Assembly: GCA_017540945.1 (NCBI GenBank)
Contig: JAFYAB010000067.1
Location: 1 to 44,156 of the forward strand
Length of the DNA stretch: 44,156 nucleotides
Direction: 5' to 3'
Source: Oscillospiraceae bacterium
GTDB lineage: Bacteria > Bacillota_A > Clostridia > Oscillospirales > Oscillospiraceae
The first letter of the stretch is position 1, and each line of letters opens with the position of its first letter. The notes below the pieces were generated by a model. The model made no database searches and was not told the DNA's origin. It was given only the letters and a program-made list of their open reading frames with translations. The translations under genes and the position numbers were made by a program. Below are positions 1-6,545 of the stretch, in pieces.

Positions 1-110
1 GGGGACGCTCTTACCCGTCAGGGTGAGCGTCCCGGCATTCGGAACGAATGCAATTTGCCGTAAGGCAAATCGGATCGTTTGCTTGCGCAAACGACGCATG
101 CTTCGCATGC

Positions 111-135
111 GCGGACGAGCAATGCTCGTCCCTAC
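111..135 (-). repeat. GTAG palindrome, GGGACGAGC type
   Basis: Read on the minus strand this begins GTAGGGACGAGCATTGC and folds into a perfect GGACGAGCA hairpin. It differs by one symmetric base pair from the copies at 458-481, 32627-32650 and 33481-33506. Confidence 0.75.
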
Positions 136-145
136 ATCCCCATAT

Positions 146-168
146 GTAGCGCGGGCTATCAGCCCGCC
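146..168 (+). repeat. GTAG palindrome, GCGGGCT type
   Basis: It begins GTAGCGCGGGCTATCAGC and has arms GCGGGCT/AGCCCGC. The same 23-mer recurs in inverted orientation at 594-616 and 656-678, with a diverged copy at 16395-16416. Confidence 0.75.
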
Positions 169-457
169 TGCAACGGTGAATATCGTGCGCCACGCCGTAC
201 CCTGCCTGTTGCAACACCCGCGAAGCCCCGAAGATTATGAAGTGACACCGGGGAACAGGAAGTCGGAGAAACGAATAATATATTCCCACCATAACAAAAA
301 TAACAAAGAATCCCACAAAAGTCAAGCGGGAGGAGCCGGGGGTAGAAGATGCCAGCACAGAAGCACAAGTCCATTTCCGCAGGGATGAACATACATAGCA
401 ATGACCGCCTCCCGCCCGACTCCTGAATCCCTGATTCCTCGTCCGTGCGGGGTACGG

Positions 458-481
458 CGGACAAGCAATGCTTGTCCCTAC
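458..481 (-). repeat. GTAG palindrome, GGGACAAGC type
   Basis: The minus strand reads GTAGGGACAAGCATTGC, followed by the inverted arm. It is the same core as the copy inside the phosphopantetheinyl transferase gene at 32627-32650. Confidence 0.75.
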
Positions 482-593
482 ACAGGGGATGGCGGGCTGC
501 GGGCGGGATTTGCCTCCGGCAAATTGCATTCGTTCCGAGTGCCGGGACGCTCACCCTGACGGGTAAGAGCGTCCCCTACGGTGGCGCGTATCG

Positions 594-616
594 GGCGGGC
601 TGATAGCCCGCGCTAC
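594..616 (-). repeat. GTAG palindrome, GCGGGCT type (copy 2)
   Basis: This is an exact inverted copy of the 146-168 palindrome. Together with the adjoining CAGGCGGGAG it forms a longer unit that is repeated at 656-688. Confidence 0.75.
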
Positions 617-655
617 AGGCGGGAGACGGCGGGTGCTCAATGAGCGTCCCCTACG

Positions 656-678
656 GGCGGGCTGATAGCCCGCGCTAC
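656..678 (-). repeat. GTAG palindrome, GCGGGCT type (copy 3)
   Basis: Identical to 594-616 and in the same orientation, 62 bp further on. Another short hairpin, GCTCAATGAGC, lies between the two copies at 634-644 and is followed by GTCCCCTAC. Confidence 0.75.
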
Positions 679-715
679 AGGCGGGAGCCCTGCTCCCTGA
701 TCTCTATCCCCACCC

Positions 716-764
716 TAATCCTTAATCCCTAATCCTTAATCCTTAATCCCTAATCCCTAATCCC
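716..764 (+). repeat. 7-bp tandem array TAATCCY
   Basis: There are seven consecutive units of TAATCCT or TAATCCC. It resembles a eukaryotic telomere array in unit length only. Related heptamers appear just after the tryptophanase-like gene at 16368-16390 (GGATCAR on the plus strand) and loosely at 420-440 and 690-705. Confidence 0.85.
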
Positions 765-823
765 TGTTCCATGTTCCACGGGAGGAAAGTATCAAAATCA
801 GTGTACCATGCGTACGGTAGGAA

Positions 824-860
824 CAAAAACCGGCGTCTTCCGGGGTGGGAGGCGCCGGTT
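824..860 (-). terminator. Intrinsic terminator of the hyp gene cluster
   Basis: On the minus strand the arm AACCGGCG (853-860) pairs with CGCCGGTT (828-835), followed by TTTTGTT. It lies about 200 bp downstream of the hypA stop, so the 11-bp minisatellite would be inside the 3' untranslated part of the transcript. Confidence 0.7.
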
Positions 861-882
861 TGGGCATTATGGAAGGAAATCC

Positions 883-1031
883 GAGGCTCAATCGAGACTG
901 AAACGGGGCTGAAACGAAGCTGAAACGGGGTTACATGGTTGAAACGAGGCTGAAACGAAGCTGAAACGTGGCTGATAAGAGGCTGAAACAAGGCTGATAC
1001 GAGGTTACAACGCTCAATCGAGGCTGAAACG
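883..1031 (+). repeat. 11-bp minisatellite, consensus GAGGCTGAAAC
   Basis: There are roughly 13 adjacent or near-adjacent units of about 11 bp, such as GAGACTGAAAC, GGGGCTGAAAC, GAAGCTGAAAC and GTGGCTGATAA. They are interrupted by two GGTTACA variants and a repeated CTCAATCGAG at 887 and 1013. No open frame with start and ribosome binding site fits it, and it lies between the hypA stop and the terminator. Confidence 0.8.
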
Positions 1032-1066
1032 GGGGCGAAAATGGGGATGGGCGCTTCCGGGGAGGC

Positions 1067-1411
1067 TTATTCCGCCTCGATCTCCTTGATGACGCACTCG
1101 CTGCCCCGGAGCAGCCAGGTCTCGCCGGAATGACAGTAGGGACAGGTCCTGCCGTATTTCACGGTTTCATAGCTCTGCTTGCAGCTGTCGCACCAGGTGA
1201 CGGCGGGGATGGTCTCCAGCACCAGCTCGCTGTCCTTCAAAACCGGATGCCGGACTTTGAAATAATCCCAGCAGTCGGTGAAAAGCTCCGTCATGATGCC
1301 GGAGACCTCGCCCACCTGCAAAACCACGCGGCCGATGGCCTTCAGATGATGCTCCTCCGCGGTCTGATCCAGGGTTTTGGCCAGATGGAGGACGATTCCC
1401 ATTTCGTGCAT
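1067..1411 (-). CDS. hypA: HypA, nickel insertion protein for [NiFe] hydrogenase maturation
   Basis: This 114-residue protein has the family's usual length. It begins Met-His-Glu, the N-terminal nickel-binding motif of HypA. Its zinc site is made of two CxxC pairs, C74/C77 and C90/C93. HypA hands nickel to the large subunit of [NiFe] hydrogenase together with HypB. The start at 1411 is chosen because GAGGT lies 7 bp upstream and because the His2 motif must be at the N terminus; a longer frame would run into the upstream gene. It is the last gene of the minus-strand hyp cluster, separated from the flavoprotein gene by 193 bp of repeats. No hydrogenase structural gene is in the window, so its client enzyme is unknown. 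Confidence 0.9.
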   Translation of the reverse strand: MHEMGIVLHLAKTLDQTAEEHHLKAIGRVVLQVGEVSGIMTELFTDCWDYFKVRHPVLKDSELVLETIPAVTWCDSCKQSYETVKYGRTCPYCHSGETWLLRGSECVIKEIEAE

Positions 1412-1426
1412 AGAGCAAACCTCAAA

Positions 1427-1540
1427 ACGCGGACGGAAACGTACCGCGTACCAATTCGCGGACGGCGGCGCGCCGTCCCTGCGACGCGGACGGAAACGTA
1501 CCGCGTACCAATTCGCGGACGGCGGCGCGCCGTTCCTACA
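1427..1540 (-). repeat. Two tandem 57-bp palindromic units
   Basis: Units 1427-1483 and 1484-1540 are almost identical. Each contains the GGACGGCG/CGCCGTCC palindrome. A third, partial copy (ACGCGGGGGAAACGCGCCG) lies near 1568. The second unit read on the minus strand begins GTAGGAACGGCGCGCC, which joins it to the GTAG palindrome family. It fills the gap between the Fe-S flavoprotein and hypA. Confidence 0.85.
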
Positions 1541-1604
1541 ACGGGGGGAAAAAGTGCCATCCCTGCGACGCGGGGGAAACGCGCCGTTCCTGGGATTTCT
1601 CAGC

Positions 1605-4391
1605 TTATTTCTTCTTGCCGAAGAGGATCTTGAACTCCCGCTTGGCGGCGTACTTGGCCACCGGGCCGATCTTGTCCTCGCAGCGGACCATGGTGGAGGC
1701 CTCGGGCAGGTCGCGGCTGAGATGGATGGCGTCGAATTCACAGCGGGTGGTGCACAGGCCGCAGCCGATGCAGCGGTTCAGATCCACCACGGAGGCGCCG
1801 CAGCCCAGGCAGCGGGAGGCCTCGGCCTTGGCCTGCTCCTCGGTGAAGCTCAGGCGCACGTCGCCGAAGCTGCCCCGGCCGCTGAGCGTCTTCTTTCCGG
1901 GGACGTTGCGTTTGGCGGTGTCGAAGCCCTCGGGGTCAATGAGGATGCTGCTCTTGTCCAGCTCCTTGAACTCCCGCAGATCCCGGGCGATGGTCTGACT
2001 CTGGCCGGGGTGCACATAGCGGTGCATGGACTCGGAGCCCAGCTTGCCCTCGGCGATGGCGTCGATGGCGAACTTCGCGCCGTGGGCGATGTCGCCGCCC
2101 ACGAAGATCCCGGGCTCGCCGGTCTCGAAGGTGACGGGATCGTGGACCACGGTGCCGTTGCGGTTGAGCTCCACCCGGGTGCCCTTCAGCAGCTCGCCCC
2201 AGACGGCGCTCTGGCCGATGGCCTGGAGGACCGTGGAGCAGGGGAGGGTGATGGTCTCGTTTTCGTCATAGACCGGGGAGAAGCGGTGCTGGGCGTCATA
2301 GACGGCGGTGCAGCGCTTGAAGACGATGCCCGTGACCTTGCCGTTCTCCGACAGGACCTCCTTGGGGCCCCAGCCGTTGAAGACCTCCACGCCCTCTTCC
2401 TTCGCCTCGTCCACCTCGTCCCGGGCGGCGGGCATCTCCGCCTCGGATTCCAGGCAGAGCATGGTGACCTTGCCGCCGGTGGTACGCAGGGCGGTACGCG
2501 CCACGTCCACGGCCACGTTGCCGCCGCCCACGACCACCACGTCGCCGGGCAGACGGACGGAGTGATCCCGGTTGACCCGGTTGAGGAAGGCGATGCCGGA
2601 CTCCACGCCCTCAGCCTCCTCGCCGGGCACGCCCGCCTTGCGGCCGCCCTGCAGGCCGATGGCCAGATAGAAGGCCTTGAAGCCCTGCTCCTTGAGCTGG
2701 TCGAGGGTAACGTCCCTGCCGACTTCCACGCCGCAGCGGAACTCCACGCCCATCTGCCGCAGCACGTCGATCTCCGCGGCCAGCACGTCCTTTTCCAGCC
2801 GGAAGCTGGGGATGCCGTACTGCAGCATGCCGCCGGGCAGGGGGTCCTTCTCAAAGATCGTCACCTCGTAGCCCCGGGTGCGCAGATAGTAGGCGCAGCT
2901 CAGGCCCGCGGGGCCCGCGCCGATGATGGCCATTTTGTAGTCCGGGCCCCACATGCCGCCGTCGTCCTTCTCGCAGATGGGGATGTAGCGATGCTCCTGT
3001 TTCAGCTCCAGGGCGGAGACGAATTTCTTGACCTCGTCGATGGCGATGGGCTCGTCCACGGTGCCCCGGGTGCAGGCGTCCTCACAGCGGCGGTTGCAGA
3101 TGGCGCCGCAGACCGCGGGCAGGGGATTGTCCTGCTTGATGAGCTTCAGAGCCTCCAAGTACCGGCCCTCCCTGGCCATTTTCAGATAGCCCTGGACGGC
3201 GATATGGGCCGGGCAGGCGGTCTTGCAGGGGGCGGTGCCGGAGTCGTAGCAGTTGATCTTGGCGTCCTCCCGGTAGTTGGGGTTCCAGTTGTCCGCGGTC
3301 CATTTCTTCGCGTCGGGCAGCTCGGTGACGGGGTACTCCACGGGGCCGTTCTTGGTGCAGAGCTTCTGACCCAGCTTGGCGGCGCCCACGGGGCAGACCT
3401 CCACGCACTTGCCGCAGGCCACGCACTTTTCGCTTTCCACGTGGGCTCGGTAGGCGGAGCGGGACATGTTGGGGGTGTTGTAGAGCTGGGAAGTGCGGAT
3501 GGCGTTGCAGACGCCCGCGGCGCAGTTGCAGATGGCCACGATCTTGTCCTCGCCGTCGATGTTGGTGATCTGGTGGACGAAGCCGTGGCGCTCCGCCCGC
3601 TCCAGGACCTCCAGGGCCTCCTCATAGCTGATGTAGCGGCCCATGCCCTTGTCCACCTGGTATTCGGCCATGTCGCCCATGCCCATGCAGAACTCGCCGT
3701 TGATCTGGCCGGAGCCCTCGCCCCGCATGGCCTGCTGCTTGCGGCAGGTGCACTGACCGATGGAATACTTGTCGTACTTCTTGAGCCAGTGGGAGATGTG
3801 CTCCACGTCGGCGGTGACGTTCTCGTGCTCGATGGCCTTCTCCACGGGGATCACGTGCATGCCCACGCCTGCGCCGCCCAGGGGGATCATGGGGGTCACG
3901 CCCTCCAGGGGCATCTGGGTCATCAGGTTGAAGAAGGTTGCCAGCTCCGGGTGGGCGTCCGTCAGCTCGTCGTTCATCATCATGAACTCGGCGGAGCCGG
4001 GGACGAAGATGGGCACGTTGTAGTGCTTGGTCTTGTCGGGGCCCTCCCGGGTCATCTCGACCACGCCCACCCAGCACAGGTGGTCGATCATCTTCTGGGT
4101 GTCCTCCTCGGACATGTTGTTCATCTTCGCCAGGGTGGGAACGTCGTAGGGGACCCGGGTCTTCTTGAAGTTCAGCAGGAAGCGGGCCTCCTCCTTGGTG
4201 AGCACCGCGTCCAGGGCCCAGTATTCCGGATCGTCGTACTTCAGGCTGTGGGTGTACTTTTGCAGATAGCGGTCGGTGATCATGGTGCCCAGCTTCAGGA
4301 TCAGCTTGGCCTTTTCGGGGTCCGCGGGCTTGTAGTTGGGATCCTGCCGGAAATCCCGCTGGTTGACCATTCGGTTCTTTTGATCTTTCAT
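1605..4391 (-). CDS. Large Fe-S flavoprotein: ferredoxin module fused to a GltD-like NAD(P)H oxidoreductase
   Basis: The 928 residues carry several modules. Residues 1-130 look like a helical or winged-helix leader. Residues 205-335 form a ferredoxin-type region with C214/C216, C235, C288/C290/C295 and a CxxCxxCxxxCP cluster at 323-333. Residues 380-445 are the Cys-rich N-terminal module of GltD-type proteins. The FAD site is GAGPAG at 491-496, the NAD(P) site GGGN at 622-625, and the second FAD motif GGD near 765. A C-terminal ferredoxin pair lies at 861-884. It should move electrons between NAD(P)H and ferredoxin-like clusters. The start follows AGAGGAG. It lies between hypB and hypA, which suggests a link to hydrogen or redox metabolism, but the acceptor is not visible. 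Confidence 0.8.
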   Translation of the reverse strand: MKDQKNRMVNQRDFRQDPNYKPADPEKAKLILKLGTMITDRYLQKYTHSLKYDDPEYWALDAVLTKEEARFLLNFKKTRVPYDVPTLAKMNNMSEEDTQKMIDHLCWVGVVEMTREGPDKTKHYNVPIFVPGSAEFMMMNDELTDAHPELATFFNLMTQMPLEGVTPMIPLGGAGVGMHVIPVEKAIEHENVTADVEHISHWLKKYDKYSIGQCTCRKQQAMRGEGSGQINGEFCMGMGDMAEYQVDKGMGRYISYEEALEVLERAERHGFVHQITNIDGEDKIVAICNCAAGVCNAIRTSQLYNTPNMSRSAYRAHVESEKCVACGKCVEVCPVGAAKLGQKLCTKNGPVEYPVTELPDAKKWTADNWNPNYREDAKINCYDSGTAPCKTACPAHIAVQGYLKMAREGRYLEALKLIKQDNPLPAVCGAICNRRCEDACTRGTVDEPIAIDEVKKFVSALELKQEHRYIPICEKDDGGMWGPDYKMAIIGAGPAGLSCAYYLRTRGYEVTIFEKDPLPGGMLQYGIPSFRLEKDVLAAEIDVLRQMGVEFRCGVEVGRDVTLDQLKEQGFKAFYLAIGLQGGRKAGVPGEEAEGVESGIAFLNRVNRDHSVRLPGDVVVVGGGNVAVDVARTALRTTGGKVTMLCLESEAEMPAARDEVDEAKEEGVEVFNGWGPKEVLSENGKVTGIVFKRCTAVYDAQHRFSPVYDENETITLPCSTVLQAIGQSAVWGELLKGTRVELNRNGTVVHDPVTFETGEPGIFVGGDIAHGAKFAIDAIAEGKLGSESMHRYVHPGQSQTIARDLREFKELDKSSILIDPEGFDTAKRNVPGKKTLSGRGSFGDVRLSFTEEQAKAEASRCLGCGASVVDLNRCIGCGLCTTRCEFDAIHLSRDLPEASTMVRCEDKIGPVAKYAAKREFKILFGKKK

Positions 4392-4409
4392 TGTTGACTC
4401 CTCTCAGCG

Positions 4410-5075
4410 TTATAAACTGTTGTATTTCAATGACTGGACTTGGCCAATGATCCAATGCTCCAGAGATTTCATCCCTTCCCCGGTCTTTGCGCTGACGGGG
4501 AAGATCCGGATGCCCGGGTTCAGCCGCCGGACCCGCTCCTCGCATTTCTCCGGGTCAAAATCGAAGTAGGGGAGGGCGTCGGTTTTCGTAATCACCAGCG
4601 CGTGGCTCTTTTGGAACATCAACGGGTATTTCAGGGGCTTGTCGTCCCCCTCGGGGACGGAGAGCAGCATGATATTTTTGGCCGCTCCGGTGTCATATTC
4701 CGCAGGGCAGATCAGATTGCCCACGTTTTCCAGGAAAATCAGATCCAGAGCCCTTTGCTCCATGGCCTCCCAGGCCGCGGCGGTCATGCCCGCGTCCATG
4801 TGGCACATGCCGGAGGTGTGGACCTGAATGGCCGCGGCGCCCAGGGCCTCGATCCGCTTTGCGTCCACGTCGGATTCGATATCCGCCTCCATAACGCCGA
4901 TCCGCAGCATCGGCAGATCCCGGATGATCCGGGAGATCAGGGTCGTCTTGCCGGAGCCGGGGCTGGACATGACGTTGACCAGCAGGGTCCCGGCCTGCTT
5001 CATCCGCTTCCGCAGGGCCTGGGCGTCCAGGTCGTTGGAGGCGGTGACGGTTTCGTTCAAAGTGATGATCTTCAT
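4410..5075 (-). CDS. hypB: HypB GTPase, copy 1
   Basis: This 221-residue nickel-loading GTPase has a P-loop at 37-45 (SSPGSGKTT), Asp-rich MEADIESDVD near 63-72, and the conserved metal ligands C92/H93 and C124 (ICPAEYD). It lacks a His-rich or CxxCGC N-terminal nickel store. HypB works with HypA to deliver nickel to hydrogenase in a GTP-dependent way. Its ATG overlaps the stop of the second hypB by 4 bp (ATGA), so the two are translationally coupled. It is followed after 18 bp by the Fe-S flavoprotein gene. The neighbouring paralogue is clearly related but diverged; both keep all catalytic residues. Confidence 0.92.
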   Translation of the reverse strand: MKIITLNETVTASNDLDAQALRKRMKQAGTLLVNVMSSPGSGKTTLISRIIRDLPMLRIGVMEADIESDVDAKRIEALGAAAIQVHTSGMCHMDAGMTAAAWEAMEQRALDLIFLENVGNLICPAEYDTGAAKNIMLLSVPEGDDKPLKYPLMFQKSHALVITKTDALPYFDFDPEKCEERVRRLNPGIRIFPVSAKTGEGMKSLEHWIIGQVQSLKYNSL

Positions 5076-5785
5076 TCCGCAGGTCCCCCTTCCGGGAAGG
5101 CAGGGCCGATGTGGGCATCGGCCCCTACGGAGCGTTTCAGACGGTCCTTGAGCCAGGCGATCAGAGCCTCGAAGCCCTCGCCGGTTTTGGCGGACACAGG
5201 GAAAATCTCAATCTTCGGGTTCAACGACCTGGCGCGGGACGCCGCGGCTTCCGGGTCGAAGTCGAAGATCGGCGCGGTATCGATCTTGTTGACAAGCATC
5301 ACGTCGCTGACCGTAAACATCAGGGGGTATTTGAGGGGCTTGTCGTCCCCCTCCGGGACGGAGAGGATCATCATCCGCAGATCCGCGCCCACGTCGAACT
5401 CCGCGGGGCAAACCAGATTGCCCACGTTTTCGAGGAAGACCAGATCGAGCCCCGCGAGCCCCAGCGCATCCAGGCCCCGGGCGGTCATGTCCGCGTCCAT
5501 GTGACAGAGCCCGCCGGTGTGGAGCTGGACCACCTTCGCCCCGGCTTCCGCCACGGCGCGGGCGTCCACGTCGGAGTCCACGTCCGCTTCCATCACGCCG
5601 ATGCGGAATTCGTCTTTCAGCCCTGCGATCAGGCGCAGCAGCACGGAGGTCTTTCCGGCCCCGGGGGAGCCCATGAGGTTCACCAGGAAGACGCCCTGCG
5701 CCCGCAGGGCCCTCCGGGTCTCGGCGGCGCAGCGCTCGTTGTCCGCCAGGACCCGCTCCTTGACTTCAATGATCGAATAGTCCAT
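5072..5785 (-). CDS. hypB: HypB GTPase, copy 2, with repeat-derived C-terminal tail
   Basis: This 237-residue protein is the first gene of the minus-strand hyp cluster. It has a P-loop at 39-46 (GSPGAGKT), MEADVDSDVD, and metal ligands C94/H95 and C126. The family core ends at about residue 219. Residues 220-230 (VGADAHIGPAF) are encoded by a GTAG palindrome at 5104-5128, and the frame then continues to a TGA that overlaps the next hypB. The family normally does not need this tail. One copy may serve a second nickel enzyme or a different hydrogenase, but nothing in the sequence shows which. Confidence 0.9.
   Translation of the reverse strand: MDYSIIEVKERVLADNERCAAETRRALRAQGVFLVNLMGSPGAGKTSVLLRLIAGLKDEFRIGVMEADVDSDVDARAVAEAGAKVVQLHTGGLCHMDADMTARGLDALGLAGLDLVFLENVGNLVCPAEFDVGADLRMMILSVPEGDDKPLKYPLMFTVSDVMLVNKIDTAPIFDFDPEAAASRARSLNPKIEIFPVSAKTGEGFEALIAWLKDRLKRSVGADAHIGPAFPEGGPAE
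5104..5128 (-). repeat. GTAG palindrome read through as the HypB tail
   Basis: The minus strand begins GTAGGGGCCGATGCCCACAT and contains a GGCCGATG/CATCGGCC hairpin. In the hypB frame the GTA is a Val codon, so the TAG is out of frame and the element is translated. Confidence 0.7.
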
Positions 5786-5814
5786 CGTACTCTCCGCTTT
5801 CCTGTTTTTTATTT

Positions 5815-5820
5815 AGTATA
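5815..5820 (-). promoter_or_regulatory. Possible -10 box for the hyp cluster
   Basis: TATACT lies on the minus strand about 30 bp upstream of the first hypB ATG, preceded by an AT-rich tract. No good -35 at 17 bp is visible; TTCTTT at 16 bp is the best. Confidence 0.4.
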
Positions 5821-5881
5821 ACATTTCCGGGCAAAAAAAGAAACAACAATTTTATTCTTTCCCACAGAAATGTTTGATCTG

Positions 5882-5910
5882 TTTACAGCGAGAATAAAAT
5901 AAATTATAAT
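5882..5910 (+). promoter_or_regulatory. Sigma-A type promoter of the ECF sigma operon
   Basis: TTTACA (5882-5887), a 17-bp spacer and TATAAT (5905-5910). It leaves an 85-bp leader before the TTG start at 5996. Confidence 0.7.
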
Positions 5911-5995
5911 AAAATCGTTCAACTATGCAACGTGTTTATGAAAAACTGTGATTTATGAGTGACGGCCGTTGAAACAATCACGGAGGTGATGGAGC

Positions 5996-6529
5996 TTGAC
6001 GGAAGCGACTGCGCTGCTGCGCCTGCAGCACGGCAGGGAGGACGCCCTGGCCTGGTTTATCGACAAATATAGCCCCTACGTCTGCACGGTGATCCGCTAC
6101 ATCATCGGCGGGTCCATGACGGAGCAGGACGTGGAGGAAACAGCCTCCGACGTGTTTCTGCTGCTGTGGAGGCGTTCAGGATCGGTCACGCTGGAAACGC
6201 TACGGCCCTGGCTTGGAGGCGTAGCCCGCAACAAAGCAAAACAGAAGCTTCGGGAGCGGGGGCTGACCATCTCTCTGGATGAGGATCTGCTGATCTCCGA
6301 CGGGACGGATCTGGAGCTGCAGATGGAAGAGGCGGAGCGGGATCGGCTGGTACGGGAGGCGGTATACGGCATGGAGCCAAAGGATCGGGAGATATTCCTG
6401 CGGTACTATTACCATTGCCAGCCGGTGGCAGTCATTTCCAAGGAGTTGAAGATGCCGGAAAACACGGTGAAATCCCGTCTGCGCCGGGGCAGGGAAAAGC
6501 TCCGCGCCACCCTGGAAAACAAACTGTAA
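5996..6529 (+). CDS. ECF-type RNA polymerase sigma factor
   Basis: The 177 residues have the two-domain layout of sigma-70 family ECF factors. Region 2 is at about 10-75 (core binding and -10 recognition, with EQDVEETASDVFLLLW). Region 4 is at about 115-170, with the helix-turn-helix VAVISKELKMPENTVKSRLR. The TTG start is chosen because GGAGGTGAT lies 5 bp upstream and no in-frame ATG precedes it. The gene for a membrane protein follows after 16 bp, the usual sigma/anti-sigma pair arrangement. Its signal and regulon cannot be read from this window. The visible promoter upstream is sigma-A-like, so autoregulation is not obvious. Confidence 0.88.
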   Translation: MTEATALLRLQHGREDALAWFIDKYSPYVCTVIRYIIGGSMTEQDVEETASDVFLLLWRRSGSVTLETLRPWLGGVARNKAKQKLRERGLTISLDEDLLISDGTDLELQMEEAERDRLVREAVYGMEPKDREIFLRYYYHCQPVAVISKELKMPENTVKSRLRRGREKLRATLENKL

Positions 6530-6545
6530 CGCATAGGAGGAAACG

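Larger units (their letters stand above)
1..576. repeat. Palindrome nest bounded by about 70-nt inverted repeats
   Basis: Bases 1-71 and 507-576 are inverted copies of each other, differing at a few positions: one substitution near base 38 and a small indel near base 61. Both begin from the outside with GGGGACGCTCTTACCCGTCA. Each arm is itself a chain of small palindromes. Between the arms are more short palindromes, at 75-95, 96-112, 111-135, 146-168 and 458-481, and an AT-richer stretch at 240-330. Open frames here only read through the palindromes and look non-coding. The left arm starts at the window edge, so the unit may extend further left. It could be a MITE-like element or simply two runs of the same repeats in opposite orientation. 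Confidence 0.75.

Noticed and set aside
23..554. Short overlapping open frames at the left end, with peptides such as CRDKHCLSA
   Set aside because: They are translations of palindromes on either strand with no ribosome binding site. They were useful only for recognising the in-frame copy in the transferase gene.
716..764. Telomere-like end of a linear replicon
   Set aside because: The array is short, internal, and followed by ordinary genes; only the unit length resembles telomeric DNA.
1427..1540. CRISPR array
   Set aside because: The units are directly adjacent with no spacers, and only two are complete; no cas gene is nearby.
1377..4397. Open frame of about 1000 codons on the plus strand
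   Set aside because: It is antisense to the Fe-S flavoprotein, consists mainly of Gly/Ala/Val/His/Leu from high-GC mirror codons, and has no motif or ribosome binding site.
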